This document shows, piece by piece, positions 6,961-14,873 of a stretch of 19,815 bases of DNA. The stretch covers positions 1-19,815 of the forward strand of contig CAYMOV010000043.1 of assembly GCA_964392085.1 (NCBI GenBank), in the 5' to 3' direction. This stretch comes from CAYMOV01 sp964392085 (GTDB lineage: Bacteria; Oederibacteriota; Muellerivitia; Muellerivitales; Muellerivitaceae). The position numbers were made by a program, and so were the translations under genes. Numbering within the stretch: position 1 is the first letter of the stretch; the number at the start of each line of letters is the position of its first letter. Under the pieces are notes generated by a model that saw nothing but the letters and a program-made list of their open reading frames with translations, was not told where the DNA came from and ran no database searches.

Positions 6961-8286
6961 CTATTCTTTAAATACGGGGATTTTCACCTTCGGGTCGATC
7001 AAGGAGGCCACCTTGTTGCCGACGTCCACGGCGAAGTTGGTGCCACGGTCCTCGGGGTACACCAGGCTCATGTTGGCCAAATAGGCGTTCTGGATGGGTG
7101 TCTCGTAGGTGGGTTTCACGGCGCTGTAGTGCAGGGGCACGATGGGCTGGGCCCAACGGTCCCGGAAAAGGTAGGACTCCTCGACCCAGGACGCGTCGAA
7201 CTCGGGGTTCACCTTTTGGATATGCGGGATGAACACCTTCAACAGCTCGTCCTTGGGGAGGTTGAAGAGCTTGTGGTTCGGCTCCAGGTAGTTGCCGATG
7301 TACATCAGATGTTTCCCGCCGTACCACTCCCGGGGGGCGAAATTGGTGTGCTCAATCAGGGCCAGGAAGGGAATGTCCATGTCGGAGATGTTCAGCCAGT
7401 AGATCGGCGTCACGGATTTCTTGAGGACCAAGGTGAGGCACTGGGCGGCCATGAAGGGCAGGCTGTTGACGCGGTCGACGTACTCCTTCGGCAGGTCCGG
7501 GCAGGCCTTGAGGAAGAGCGGCGTGGCGGCCGCGAACACCAGTCGGTCGTACATCATTTTCTTTCCGCCGGCCTCCAGGCCCAGGAAGACCCCGTTTTCC
7601 ACCAGGACCTTTTCCAAGGGGGTGTTCATGTAGAACTTGCCGCCCTTGGCCTTGACCGCGGCCTCCAGCTTCCCGATGAACAGGTGGAACCCGCCCTTGA
7701 AATAGCCCAGGCGCTCCACGGGTCCCTTGCGGGACTTGGCCCGGACGTGGACCCGGGCCCAAAACCAAGCCATGGCCACCTTGTCGAAGTAGGGCCCGAA
7801 CTTGGAGCGAAGAAGGGGTTCCCAGACGACCTTGAGGATGTGCGGGCCGGCGTTTTTTTTGAGCCAAGCGTAGGCGGTGACCTTCTCGTACTTCCCCCAA
7901 TCCTCCACGCGGCCCAAGTAAAGGGCCTGGAGTCCGAAGCGGATCCGGTCCAGGAAGGGGATGGGTTTGAAGGAGAGCAGTTGTCCTGCGGTACCGAAGG
8001 GATAGACCGTGCCCTCGTGGAAGAAACCCATCTGGCTCACGAGCCATTGGAGGTCGGGGGTGATCCCCAGTTCCTCCACCAGGCCCCGGATGGAATGGTC
8101 GGTGAGGAAAAGGTGGTGGTAGTACTTCTCGAGCCGGGCGTTGCCGGCGGCCTTCACCTCGAACCCGGCGGCCAAGCCTCCGGTGTAGTCGGCGGCCTCA
8201 TAGAGGTCCACCTCATGGCCCGCGTCCAATAGGCGATAGGCCGAGGTCATGCCGGCCACGCCGGCCCCGATCACCGCGATGCGCAT
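6961..8286 (-). CDS. FAD-dependent oxidoreductase (amine oxidase / protoporphyrinogen oxidase-like superfamily)
   Basis: The protein has 441 residues. It starts MRIAVIGAGVAGMTSAYRLL, a Rossmann FAD/NAD-binding motif (GAGVAG at residues 7-12) with the acidic residue of DLYEA at the end of the second strand. A GGLAAGF segment follows, and near the C-terminus YPEDRGTNFAVDVG resembles the second FAD contact of this superfamily. ATG at 8286 is chosen for its AAGGA site and because the fold begins there; the frame stays open 31 codons upstream without similarity. Relatives often sit beside glycosyltransferases in surface-polysaccharide or lipid gene clusters, and the same holds here. It could act on a sugar nucleotide (mutase-like) or an isoprenoid; the substrate cannot be inferred. 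Confidence 0.87.
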   Translation of the reverse strand: MRIAVIGAGVAGMTSAYRLLDAGHEVDLYEAADYTGGLAAGFEVKAAGNARLEKYYHHLFLTDHSIRGLVEELGITPDLQWLVSQMGFFHEGTVYPFGTAGQLLSFKPIPFLDRIRFGLQALYLGRVEDWGKYEKVTAYAWLKKNAGPHILKVVWEPLLRSKFGPYFDKVAMAWFWARVHVRAKSRKGPVERLGYFKGGFHLFIGKLEAAVKAKGGKFYMNTPLEKVLVENGVFLGLEAGGKKMMYDRLVFAAATPLFLKACPDLPKEYVDRVNSLPFMAAQCLTLVLKKSVTPIYWLNISDMDIPFLALIEHTNFAPREWYGGKHLMYIGNYLEPNHKLFNLPKDELLKVFIPHIQKVNPEFDASWVEESYLFRDRWAQPIVPLHYSAVKPTYETPIQNAYLANMSLVYPEDRGTNFAVDVGNKVASLIDPKVKIPVFKE

Positions 8287-8344
8287 GGGATGTCCTTCAA
8301 GAGGGAATGGGGGCCCCGGACCGGTCCGGCCGGCCCCATACGGA

Positions 8345-9367
8345 TCAGACCTTCTGTGCGGACCTTTGTTCCTGCTCAAGCTGTTTAAAACTCAGGCCTT
8401 CCTTGAAGAAATAGTAAAGACCCCAAAGGGTGATGGGCGCCCAGACCACCAGGTGGACGATGAGGATATAGGCCACGGCCATGGCCGGGGCCACGCCGAG
8501 GGGCAGGAGGAGGAATTTTCCCACGGTCTCGAAGATCCCCAGTCCGCCCGGAGCGCTGGGGATCAGGATTCCCAGGTTTACGACGGACATGATGAGCGCC
8601 GCGGTGAAGTAGGTGATCGGGTGGGGGGCCAGGTCGAAACCCCGGGCCAGGAGATAGAAACAGGTGAACTCGCAGGTCCAGGCCGCGACCGAAGCGAGGA
8701 GAACAAAGAGGGTCTCCCGGACGTTCTTCAGGGTCTTCAGGCCCTCCAGGAAAGTGGAGGCCAGGTGCCGTAGCCCGGGGCGGAACCGGACGGGGGCGAG
8801 GCCGGTGAAAAAATCCGCGGCCTTCTCCGCGGCGGTCCTGAACAGGATCATCGCGAACAGTACCACGAAGGCGGACCCGAACAGGATCGGGGCGTAATGG
8901 ATGCCCTTTTGGATGTCCGGGGACAAGTTCGCGGGGTCCAACGGCAGATGCCCGAATCGGAGCGCGAAAGTCAGGACCAGCACCATCGTGAGGCCGTCGA
9001 AGAGGCGCTCCAGGATGATGGTGGCGAGGGAGGCGCTGGCACTGATGCTTTCCTTCTTGCCGTTGAGGTAGGCCCGGGCGAATTCGCCCAACCGGAACGG
9101 GAGGATGTTATTGAGCATGAAACCGATGAGGAGGGTGGGGAAGAGGCTGCCGTAGCGGCATTTCTTGATGGGGGATAGGAGGACCACCCACCGGAACCCC
9201 CGGATGACGTAACCGGTGAGGTAGATCGCCAAGGCGGGCAGGATCCAGGCCAAGTGGAACTGCTTGAAGGCCGTGACGAGGTCCTGGAAGTTGATGCCTT
9301 TGAGGACGTACCAAAAGCAGAGGATGCCGACCGCGACGATGAAAAGCGTACGTAAATGACGCGCCAT
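8345..9367 (-). CDS. UPF0104 / lysylphosphatidylglycerol synthase TM-domain membrane protein
   Basis: The protein has 340 residues with about eight hydrophobic helices. Family signatures are LNNILPFRLGEFARA (about residues 85-99) and PSAPGGLGIFE (about 270-280), typical of the PF03706 membrane domain that in MprF moves lysyl-phosphatidylglycerol across the membrane. The soluble aminoacyl-transferase half of MprF is absent, so this is a stand-alone membrane module, probably a lipid or lipid-linked-sugar translocase. The ATG at 9367 follows GGGTGA. It is the first gene of the minus-strand operon; the FAD gene follows after 58 bp. A good promoter lies about 80 bp upstream. Confidence 0.9.
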   Translation of the reverse strand: MARHLRTLFIVAVGILCFWYVLKGINFQDLVTAFKQFHLAWILPALAIYLTGYVIRGFRWVVLLSPIKKCRYGSLFPTLLIGFMLNNILPFRLGEFARAYLNGKKESISASASLATIILERLFDGLTMVLVLTFALRFGHLPLDPANLSPDIQKGIHYAPILFGSAFVVLFAMILFRTAAEKAADFFTGLAPVRFRPGLRHLASTFLEGLKTLKNVRETLFVLLASVAAWTCEFTCFYLLARGFDLAPHPITYFTAALIMSVVNLGILIPSAPGGLGIFETVGKFLLLPLGVAPAMAVAYILIVHLVVWAPITLWGLYYFFKEGLSFKQLEQEQRSAQKV

Positions 9368-9447
9368 GGATCACCCGGGTTGGAGTTGATGGAACTTTTT
9401 GACGGGGCCTTCGTCAAAAAAGAGGTGTTTTAACGAAACGAAAACGG

Positions 9448-9476
9448 AGTTTATCGGATGGCCTGGGGGGTGTCAA
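9448..9476 (-). promoter_or_regulatory. Sigma-70 promoter for the UPF0104-FAD-glycosyltransferase operon
   Basis: On the minus strand TTGACA (9476-9471) is followed after exactly 17 bp by TAAACT (9453-9448). The leader to the ATG at 9367 is about 75 nt and contains a 9-bp hairpin (TTTTTGACG/CGTCAAAAA, 9396-9420). Confidence 0.65.
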
Positions 9477-9526
9477 GGAACGGCGAAACCGCTTCCTGGT
9501 GATGGCCTTCCGGGGGTTTTCCCGGC

Positions 9527-9532
9527 TAGAAT
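9527..9532 (+). promoter_or_regulatory. Possible -10 box for the exported TPR gene
   Basis: TAGAAT at 9527-9532 lies 32 bp before the ATG at 9565 and matches the -10 boxes before pepA and ychF. No acceptable -35 box stands at 16-18 bp upstream, so this is only a candidate. Confidence 0.3.
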
Positions 9533-9564
9533 ACGAACGCGGTGATCCTTTGGAGGTGCTGTTC

Positions 9565-10617
9565 ATGGAACGTCGAATCCTTATCACTACCCTTTGCCTC
9601 GCGGCGCTGGCCGTGGGCCGAGCGGATGCCAAGAAGAAGCCGGAACCCACCGTGGGGACTACCCCGGCGGCCGCTTCCGCCCCAGCGCCGTCCTCGACCT
9701 TTTCCACATTCCGCGACGCCTATGACGCCGGCAACGGTTTCCTGAAGGACCGCAAATTCGACCTAGCGGTCGACGCCTACAACCAGGCCGAAAAGTTGAC
9801 CTCCTCGGCGTCCGCCAAGTCCCAAGCCGCCAACACCGCGGGTTGGACCTTGATCCGCGCCCGCCGTTGGAACCAGGCCCTGGAGACCCTTCGCCGCGCC
9901 GCGCAGATCGACCCCAAGAACAAAGTGGCCCTCGGCAACCTGGGCTACGCCTCCCTGAAGATCTACCAATACGGACTTGGAGGCCCGGACAACCTGAAGG
10001 AGGCCGCGAAGGCCCTGGAAGCCTGTTCGGCCTTGGACCCAGCCTACAAGGCCGACCTGCTCGAATCAGTGAAGACGATCCAATCCCGGGAGGATTCCTA
10101 CGCCCAGGCGACTCCGGTGGCCGAGACGCCCAAGGCCGGGATGTCCTTCAAGGGCGCGGTGGCCCTCGGCGACCAGGCCCAGGCCCAAGGCCAATATGAC
10201 CTGGCGATCCAATTCTTCAAACGCGCCGAGGCGTCGGCCAGTTCCCCCCAGGCTAAAGGTTCCGCCAGCAACCGGATCGGCCTCGCTTTGCTGGAATACC
10301 GCCGTCCCAAGGAAGCCCTTGAGCCCTTTGAACGGGCGGTGAAAACCGATCCGAAGGAAAAGGTCTTCCTCAACAACCTGGGACTGGCCGATTGGACCCT
10401 CTATGACGCGGGGCTGGGCGACCAAGACAGCCTCCGGAAGTCCGTGGACGCCTTTTACAAGGCCAACACCATGGATGCCTCGTACCACGGCGAGAATTTG
10501 AAGATGGCCCTCGACGAGTACCGGGAAGTCGACCCGGTGGGTTCGAAGGATTTCGATTCCAAGCACGATCCAGCCACCGGGGAAGCGGCGCCCATGGGGT
10601 CGCCGACAACGGAGTAA
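9565..10617 (+). CDS. Exported TPR protein with internal duplication
   Basis: The protein has 350 residues. A signal peptide (MERRILITTLCLAALAVGRADA) is followed by an Ala/Pro linker and two related halves, about residues 51-172 and 197-320. Each half has two to three TPR helices (FDLAVDAYNQAEKL and YDLAIQFFKRAEAS correspond; ALETLRRAAQIDPKN and ALEPFERAVKTDPKE correspond) and then a matching YGLGGPDNLK / AGLGDQDSLR segment. The protein is probably periplasmic and binds other proteins; no enzyme motif is seen. The ATG at 9565 is chosen for GGAGGTG at a good distance and the signal peptide; the frame extends 22 codons upstream without support. A strong terminator follows. Confidence 0.85.
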   Translation: MERRILITTLCLAALAVGRADAKKKPEPTVGTTPAAASAPAPSSTFSTFRDAYDAGNGFLKDRKFDLAVDAYNQAEKLTSSASAKSQAANTAGWTLIRARRWNQALETLRRAAQIDPKNKVALGNLGYASLKIYQYGLGGPDNLKEAAKALEACSALDPAYKADLLESVKTIQSREDSYAQATPVAETPKAGMSFKGAVALGDQAQAQGQYDLAIQFFKRAEASASSPQAKGSASNRIGLALLEYRRPKEALEPFERAVKTDPKEKVFLNNLGLADWTLYDAGLGDQDSLRKSVDAFYKANTMDASYHGENLKMALDEYREVDPVGSKDFDSKHDPATGEAAPMGSPTTE

Positions 10618-10675
10618 TCCGGCGGTCAGCGGCCGGCGATCGGCAGTCAGCTGAAGCAACAAAGGCAAACAACTA

Positions 10676-10703
10676 ACGCCCCGGGACCGGGGCGTTTTTT
10701 TTT
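10676..10703 (+). terminator. Rho-independent terminator after the exported TPR gene
   Basis: ACGCCCC-GGGACC-GGGGCGT (10676-10695) is a perfect stem followed by nine T residues ending at 10703. The preceding stretch 10621-10650 contains the GCGGTCAGCGG-type intergenic repeats. Confidence 0.92.
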
Positions 10704-10750
10704 GACGGAAACTGATAGACTCCAACATCCCATTCCCGGAAGCGAAACGA

Positions 10751-11416
10751 TTGAACGCCCCCAAGGCTTTGCCCAAAATCGAGACGGCCATGGAGGACCT
10801 CCACGCGCGCATCCGGGCCTGCCATTACTGTTTTGACCGGAAGGACAATCGCCCGGTGCCGGGAAGGGGGTTCGCCCGGACCGGGGGTTTGTTCCTCGTG
10901 GGACAGGCCCCGGGGGTGCGGGAACCGGCGGCCCAGATGAACTTCGCTTGGACCGCCGGGAGGCGGCTCTTCAAGTGGCTGGCCACGATCGGCCTGCCCG
11001 AATCCATGCTCCGCCGCCACGCCTACATCACGGCGGTCACCAAGTGTTACCCGGGTAAATCCAAGAGCGGCACGGGGGACCGGAAACCGGCGCCCTGGGA
11101 GGTGGAGCATTGCGCCCCCTTCCTGGACGAGGCACTGAAAACCCTCAAGCCAAGGGTGGTGGTGCCGATCGGCGGGTTGGCCGTGGAACGGCTCCTGGGC
11201 GAGAAGAGCATGAGCGCGACCATCGGGAACGAATACGTGAAGGACCTGCCGGGAGGGGAAGCCTTCCTGATCCCCCTGCCTCATCCCTCGGGGGCCAGCC
11301 CTTGGGCCCATATGCCAGGAAACCCTGAGAAACTGCAGAAGGCCCTTCAACTGATCCGACGCCGGGTCCGGAAGGAAGGCCTTTCGGACTGGTTTGTGGA
11401 TCCCTCAGAAAGTTGA
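10751..11416 (+). CDS. Uracil-DNA glycosylase family protein (4Fe-4S type, family 4/5-like)
   Basis: The protein has 221 residues. Uracil-DNA glycosylases remove uracil from DNA to begin base-excision repair. Visible motifs are the substrate loop VGQAPG (50-55; family 4 usually has GEAPG), the catalytic-side motif LPHPSGAS (176-183), and YITAVTKCYPG. Cys24 and Cys27 (CHYC), Cys99 and Cys121 match the spacing of the Fe-S cluster ligands. A Gln where family 4 has Glu, and a C-terminal tail of about 30 residues, make the exact subfamily uncertain. The start is TTG at 10751, with GGAAG upstream; an internal ATG at 10790 would drop 13 residues but keep all motifs. Its stop overlaps the promoter of pepA. 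Confidence 0.85.
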   Translation: MNAPKALPKIETAMEDLHARIRACHYCFDRKDNRPVPGRGFARTGGLFLVGQAPGVREPAAQMNFAWTAGRRLFKWLATIGLPESMLRRHAYITAVTKCYPGKSKSGTGDRKPAPWEVEHCAPFLDEALKTLKPRVVVPIGGLAVERLLGEKSMSATIGNEYVKDLPGGEAFLIPLPHPSGASPWAHMPGNPEKLQKALQLIRRRVRKEGLSDWFVDPSES

Positions 11417-11441
11417 ATCGGGGTGTCGCGAACCATAGAAT
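11413..11441 (+). promoter_or_regulatory. Sigma-70 promoter for pepA
   Basis: TTGAAT (11413-11418) overlaps the stop codon of the preceding gene and is followed after exactly 17 bp by TAGAAT (11436-11441). The leader of about 85 nt contains the small hairpin TCCGGG-TCAAAG-CCCGGA (11470-11487). Confidence 0.65.
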
Positions 11442-11534
11442 GATTCACCAACCCCTCCGCTCGGGAACATCCGGGTCAAAGCCCGGAGATTTGTGGGGGG
11501 GCCAACCCATCCTTTAAATCACCGGAGGCCTGCT

Positions 11535-13028
11535 TTGATCCGCTTCACCACCGCGTCCCCCCAGTCCAAATCGATCCCAACGAGCCGTGTTTTGTTCGCC
11601 TTTGAGGGTGAGGAGGGGTTCGCCAACCTGACGGGCTCGGCCGCTTCCAAGGTCCGGAAAGAAATCGCCAAGGACGGGTTCAAGGGTCGTGAGTCCGAAG
11701 GGACTTGGGTCACCCCCCAGGGGCTGCCGGGGACCGAACGGGCCCTGGTCGTGGGGCTGGGAAGCCGCGAAAAGTGCCGGACCGAATCCTACCGGCGGGC
11801 CGGGGGACGGGCCGCCCGCATCGCCCTGGCCTCGCGCCAGGCCCGGTTGGCGGTCGCTTGGCCCGACCGGGGCTTGAAGGGCGTCGTGTCCGAAATCGCC
11901 CAAGCCTTCGCCGAGGGGCTTCTCCTGGGGTCCTATCGTTACACCCGTTATAAAACCCGCCCCGAGGACAAGGTCCCCCCAATGGAGTCCGTGGTTTTCC
12001 TGGCTTCGGCCGGAACCGTGGGCCAGGTCCGGAAAGCCCTGGACACCGCCTCGCTTTACGTGGAAGGAGTTTGGATGGCCCGGGACCTCATCAACGGGGC
12101 TCCCAGCGACGTGACCCCCAAGGTCCTAGTGGACAACGCCCGGCTGATCGCCAAGGCCAACAAGGGCGTGACCCTCAAGGTTTTCGGGAAGAAGGAGCTC
12201 CAGAAGATGGGGGCGGGAGGCCTCCTGGGTGTGAACCGGGGGAGCGCGGAGGAACCCTATTTGATCCACCTGCATTACAAACCCCAGGGTACCCCGAAGA
12301 AATCCGTGGCCCTCGTGGGCAAGGGCATCACCTTCGATTCGGGGGGGCTTTCGTTGAAGCCGGCCGGTTCAATGGAAACCATGAAGATGGACATGTCAGG
12401 CGCGGCGGCGGTGTTGGGGACTTTCCTGAATATCGCGGCATTGGCCCCGAAAGTGGAGGTCCACGGGGTCATCGCCACCACCGAGAACATGCCGGGGGGC
12501 CGGGCCTATAAGCCGGGGGATGTCCTGACCGCCCTTAACGGCAAGACCATGGAAGTCCTGAATACGGATGCCGAAGGCCGCTTGGTGCTTGCGGACGCCC
12601 TGACCTACGCCGAGCGCCAAAAACCCGACGCGATGATCGATATGGCCACCCTGACGGGGGCCTGCGTCATCGCCCTGGGCGCCCTGGTGGCCGGACTCCT
12701 GACCAATGACGCGGCCCTGGCTGAGCGGATCAAGGCGGCCGCCGAATCCGAGGGCGAACCGCTTTGGGAGATGCCCCTGGTGGCCGAGTACCGGGCCGAC
12801 ATCCGGAGCAAGGTGGCCGACATCAAGAATATCGGTGGGAACCGGGAAGCCGGGACCATCATCGGCGGCCTGTTCCTCCAGGAATTCGTCGAAAAGACCC
12901 CCTGGGTCCACTTGGACATCGCCGGTCCGGCATGGCTGGACCGGGATTTCCCGGCCTGCCCCCATCTCCTGCCTGGGGGAACAGGTTTCATGATCCGGAG
13001 CCTCTTGGCCTTCCTGAGGGGTTTTTGA
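11535..13028 (+). CDS. pepA: Leucyl aminopeptidase (M17 family, PepA)
   Basis: The protein has 497 residues, the usual length for this cytosolic two-metal aminopeptidase that removes N-terminal residues from peptides. All expected active-site residues are present at a constant offset of seven from E. coli PepA: Lys263, Asp268 (GKGITFDSGG), Lys275, Asp286 (KMDMSG), and Asp345, Glu347, Arg349 in the signature NTDAEGRL (343-350). The start chosen is TTG at 11535, because GGAGG stands 6 nt upstream. The frame is open to a GTG at 11493 that lacks a ribosome-binding site. Some PepA proteins also bind DNA; nothing here shows that. It stands alone with its own promoter. Confidence 0.96.
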   Translation: MIRFTTASPQSKSIPTSRVLFAFEGEEGFANLTGSAASKVRKEIAKDGFKGRESEGTWVTPQGLPGTERALVVGLGSREKCRTESYRRAGGRAARIALASRQARLAVAWPDRGLKGVVSEIAQAFAEGLLLGSYRYTRYKTRPEDKVPPMESVVFLASAGTVGQVRKALDTASLYVEGVWMARDLINGAPSDVTPKVLVDNARLIAKANKGVTLKVFGKKELQKMGAGGLLGVNRGSAEEPYLIHLHYKPQGTPKKSVALVGKGITFDSGGLSLKPAGSMETMKMDMSGAAAVLGTFLNIAALAPKVEVHGVIATTENMPGGRAYKPGDVLTALNGKTMEVLNTDAEGRLVLADALTYAERQKPDAMIDMATLTGACVIALGALVAGLLTNDAALAERIKAAAESEGEPLWEMPLVAEYRADIRSKVADIKNIGGNREAGTIIGGLFLQEFVEKTPWVHLDIAGPAWLDRDFPACPHLLPGGTGFMIRSLLAFLRGF

Positions 13029-13060
13029 CCTGAAACAGATGATTTATCCCAAGGGGTTGT

Positions 13061-13090
13061 GCAACTTCATGCCCCATTCGAGCGTCCTAA
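13061..13090 (+). promoter_or_regulatory. Candidate ECF-type promoter upstream of the first sigma gene
   Basis: GCAACTT (13061-13067) is followed after about 17 bp by CGTCC/TCCTAA (13083-13090), resembling ECF promoters with an AAC core at -35 and CGTC at -10. It lies about 80 bp before the ATG at 13170. A hairpin (GCCCC-GAAAAA-GGGGC with an outer GACGA/TCGTC pair, 13095-13126) falls at the predicted start of the transcript. Confidence 0.35.
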
Positions 13091-13169
13091 AAATGACGAG
13101 CCCCGAAAAAGGGGCCGTTTGTCGTCGCGTTTGGGCCCTAGGGGCCGGCCTGGGGCTTGAGGGCGAAAG

Positions 13170-13739
13170 ATGACCGAGGCGGAAGCGATTGATCTTTGCC
13201 GCGCCGGGAATCCGAACGGGTTGAAGGTGCTTTTCGACCTCCACCACGAGAAGGTTTTTCGGCTCTCCTGGCGGATCCTCGGGACCCCCCAGGACGCGGA
13301 AGACGCCGTCCAAGAGGTTTACCTCAAGGTCTTCAGGACGGTGTCCCAATGGAGGGGTGATTCGGCCTTCTCCACCTGGCTCTACCGAATGACGTCCAAC
13401 CACTGTTTGGATGTCTTGAGGCGGAAGAAAGTCGTAAGTTTCTCCTCCTTGGAAAAGCGGGACGGCGAGGGGATGGCCTTCGATCCCCCCGATCCTACGG
13501 ACCGGACCGGACAAGGGGGCAGGGGTTTAGGCCCCGAGGTGGACCGCGCCTTGGCCGCTTTACCGCCGGCCCAAAGGGCCTGCCTTTTGATGCGCGAAAT
13601 GGAAGAACTGCCCTACGAGGACATCGCCCAGGCTCTCCGGATGCAGTTGGGGACCGTGAAGTCCAACATCCACCGGGCCAAGGCCACGTTGAAGGCCAAA
13701 CTTGAAAAATCCGGGTTTACCCCGGAGGATTTCCGCTGA
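13170..13739 (+). CDS. ECF RNA polymerase sigma factor (RpoE-like), first of two
   Basis: The protein has 189 residues. Region 2 spans about residues 28-90 (DAEDAVQEVYLKVFR, then FSTWLYRMTSNHCLD) and binds core polymerase and the -10 element. Region 4 spans about 123-182 (ALPPAQRACLLMREMEELPY, then GTVKSNIHRAKATLK), a helix-turn-helix for the -35 element. There are no regions 1 or 3, as expected for ECF factors. The linker (about 95-120) is unusually rich in Asp, Pro and Gly. It is followed after 37 bp by a single-TM protein and then by a Spy/CpxP-like periplasmic protein, all on one strand. This suggests an envelope or metal stress response. Confidence 0.93.
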   Translation: MTEAEAIDLCRAGNPNGLKVLFDLHHEKVFRLSWRILGTPQDAEDAVQEVYLKVFRTVSQWRGDSAFSTWLYRMTSNHCLDVLRRKKVVSFSSLEKRDGEGMAFDPPDPTDRTGQGGRGLGPEVDRALAALPPAQRACLLMREMEELPYEDIAQALRMQLGTVKSNIHRAKATLKAKLEKSGFTPEDFR

Positions 13740-13776
13740 TGCTCTCGGGGGGTACCCGGGGAAGGGAGGGGTGGAC

Positions 13777-14187
13777 ATGAGGAACCAATGGACCGACCAA
13801 GACATCGAAAAGGTCCTCCGGGGCTTGAAGGACGAGCCTACGGGTGAGGCTTTCTGGAAGGGCCGCGTTTGGGACGGGATCGTGGCAAGTTTGCCGGCGG
13901 TTCCCCGGGCCCGATTGACCCCGGTTTGGTATAAACGTCCCACCTTTCTCCGTTGGGGTCTCGCGGCGGCTTGTCTCCTGGTGGTCATGGGGGGGTGGCA
14001 GTTCAGGGCGCGCCAGGCCGAATTGGACATGGCGGAATACGTGGAAGAAATGTCGACCCCGATGGATCCTCAGGCCGCGGAGCAGGACCATCAATGGGCG
14101 CCGGACCTTTTCCGGGCCTCGGCGGATGACCCGACGGACGCTGACGAGTCGTCGACCTATATGGAAGCGGTGTTCGACAACGTTTGA
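13777..14187 (+). CDS. Single-TM protein, putative anti-sigma factor
   Basis: The protein has 136 residues. A polar N-terminal part of about 55 residues (with QWTDQDIEKVLRGL) precedes one TM helix (about 58-74, LRWGLAAACLLVVMGGW), followed by an acidic tail that would be periplasmic. No zinc-finger anti-sigma motif (HxxxCxxC) is visible. The role is inferred from position directly after an ECF sigma gene and from the topology, which matches membrane anti-sigma factors. ATG 13777 is chosen for GGAGGG upstream. A GTG at 13771 is in frame and would add two residues, and the frame remains open into the sigma gene. Confidence 0.6.
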   Translation: MRNQWTDQDIEKVLRGLKDEPTGEAFWKGRVWDGIVASLPAVPRARLTPVWYKRPTFLRWGLAAACLLVVMGGWQFRARQAELDMAEYVEEMSTPMDPQAAEQDHQWAPDLFRASADDPTDADESSTYMEAVFDNV

Positions 14188-14248
14188 TCCGTCCCCAACC
14201 GGGGCGTGTGGGATGGTCCTTACCAGGACTCACTTTAGGGGGTGTGGC

Positions 14249-14752
14249 ATGCGGAGGATTCTCGGGGTGGTTTGCTTAGTCGGCGCAATGGTCGTCGGTT
14301 CGACGGCTTTCGCGGCCACCGCCTCGCGCCCGACTCCCCAGGCCGTTTCCCGCGTCCACAAGGCCCACCGTTTGACCGCCAGCCAAAGGCGGGAGGTCCT
14401 CCAGAAACTCAACCTGACCCCCGACCAACGGGAGTCCTTGCGGGAACGCCGGACAGCCTACCGGAAGAAGATGGCCGAGTTGGACGCCCAATTGGAGATC
14501 AAACATATTGACCTTGACAGCGAGATGGAAAAGCCAAACCCCGACAAGGACAAGCTTCAAAAATTGTCCGAGGAAATCGGGAAGATCCAAAGCCAGAAAA
14601 TCTACGAGGAAACCGACGCACGGGTCGATTTCGAGAAGATCCTGAACCCTGAACAGCTGGAGACCTGGAAAGCCTTCAAACAGGATCAGGCCAACCAATC
14701 CACCGGGGAACTGGAGATGGAAGTCGGCGCAGGGAGCGCCACCGCTCATTGA
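14249..14752 (+). CDS. Spy/CpxP-like periplasmic protein
   Basis: The protein has 167 residues. A signal peptide ends near AFA at 20-22. The mature part is highly charged and helical with LTxxQ-like motifs: LTASQ (42-46), LTPDQ (56-60) and LNPEQ (132-136). These are the hallmark of the Spy/CpxP/CnrX group, small periplasmic helical proteins that act as chaperones or as stress and metal sensors. No His- or Cys-rich metal site is obvious. The ATG at 14249 follows AGGGGGTG; the frame continues upstream into the previous gene without meaning. It is the third gene after the sigma factor and putative anti-sigma factor and could be either a sensor or a target. Confidence 0.75.
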   Translation: MRRILGVVCLVGAMVVGSTAFAATASRPTPQAVSRVHKAHRLTASQRREVLQKLNLTPDQRESLRERRTAYRKKMAELDAQLEIKHIDLDSEMEKPNPDKDKLQKLSEEIGKIQSQKIYEETDARVDFEKILNPEQLETWKAFKQDQANQSTGELEMEVGAGSATAH

Positions 14753-14836
14753 CGGGCGTCATAGAGGGATAAATTTTCCCCCAATAATCCGGCCCGACAA
14801 AACAACCGTTCGTAATATAACCAAACTCGTTATAAT

Positions 14837-14864
14837 TTGACAAAGCCCCATGACCCGGTAAAAT
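14837..14864 (+). promoter_or_regulatory. Sigma-70 promoter for the helical-repeat gene
   Basis: TTGACA (14837-14842) is followed after 16 bp by TAAAAT (14859-14864), in a locally AT-rich stretch. A perfect TATAAT also lies just upstream (14831-14836) without a clear -35 box. The expected transcript start is within a few bases of the ATG at 14874. Confidence 0.6.
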
Positions 14865-14873
14865 AAAAAAGTC

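Noticed and set aside
7129..8232. Long plus-strand open frame (367 codons) opposite the FAD oxidoreductase
   Set aside because: Composition is Gly/Val/His/Glu-rich and motif-free, and the opposite strand encodes a full Rossmann oxidoreductase.
14753..14836. AT-rich intergenic stretch considered as a small RNA or tRNA site
   Set aside because: No cloverleaf or strong stem is visible; the composition is explained by promoter sequence.
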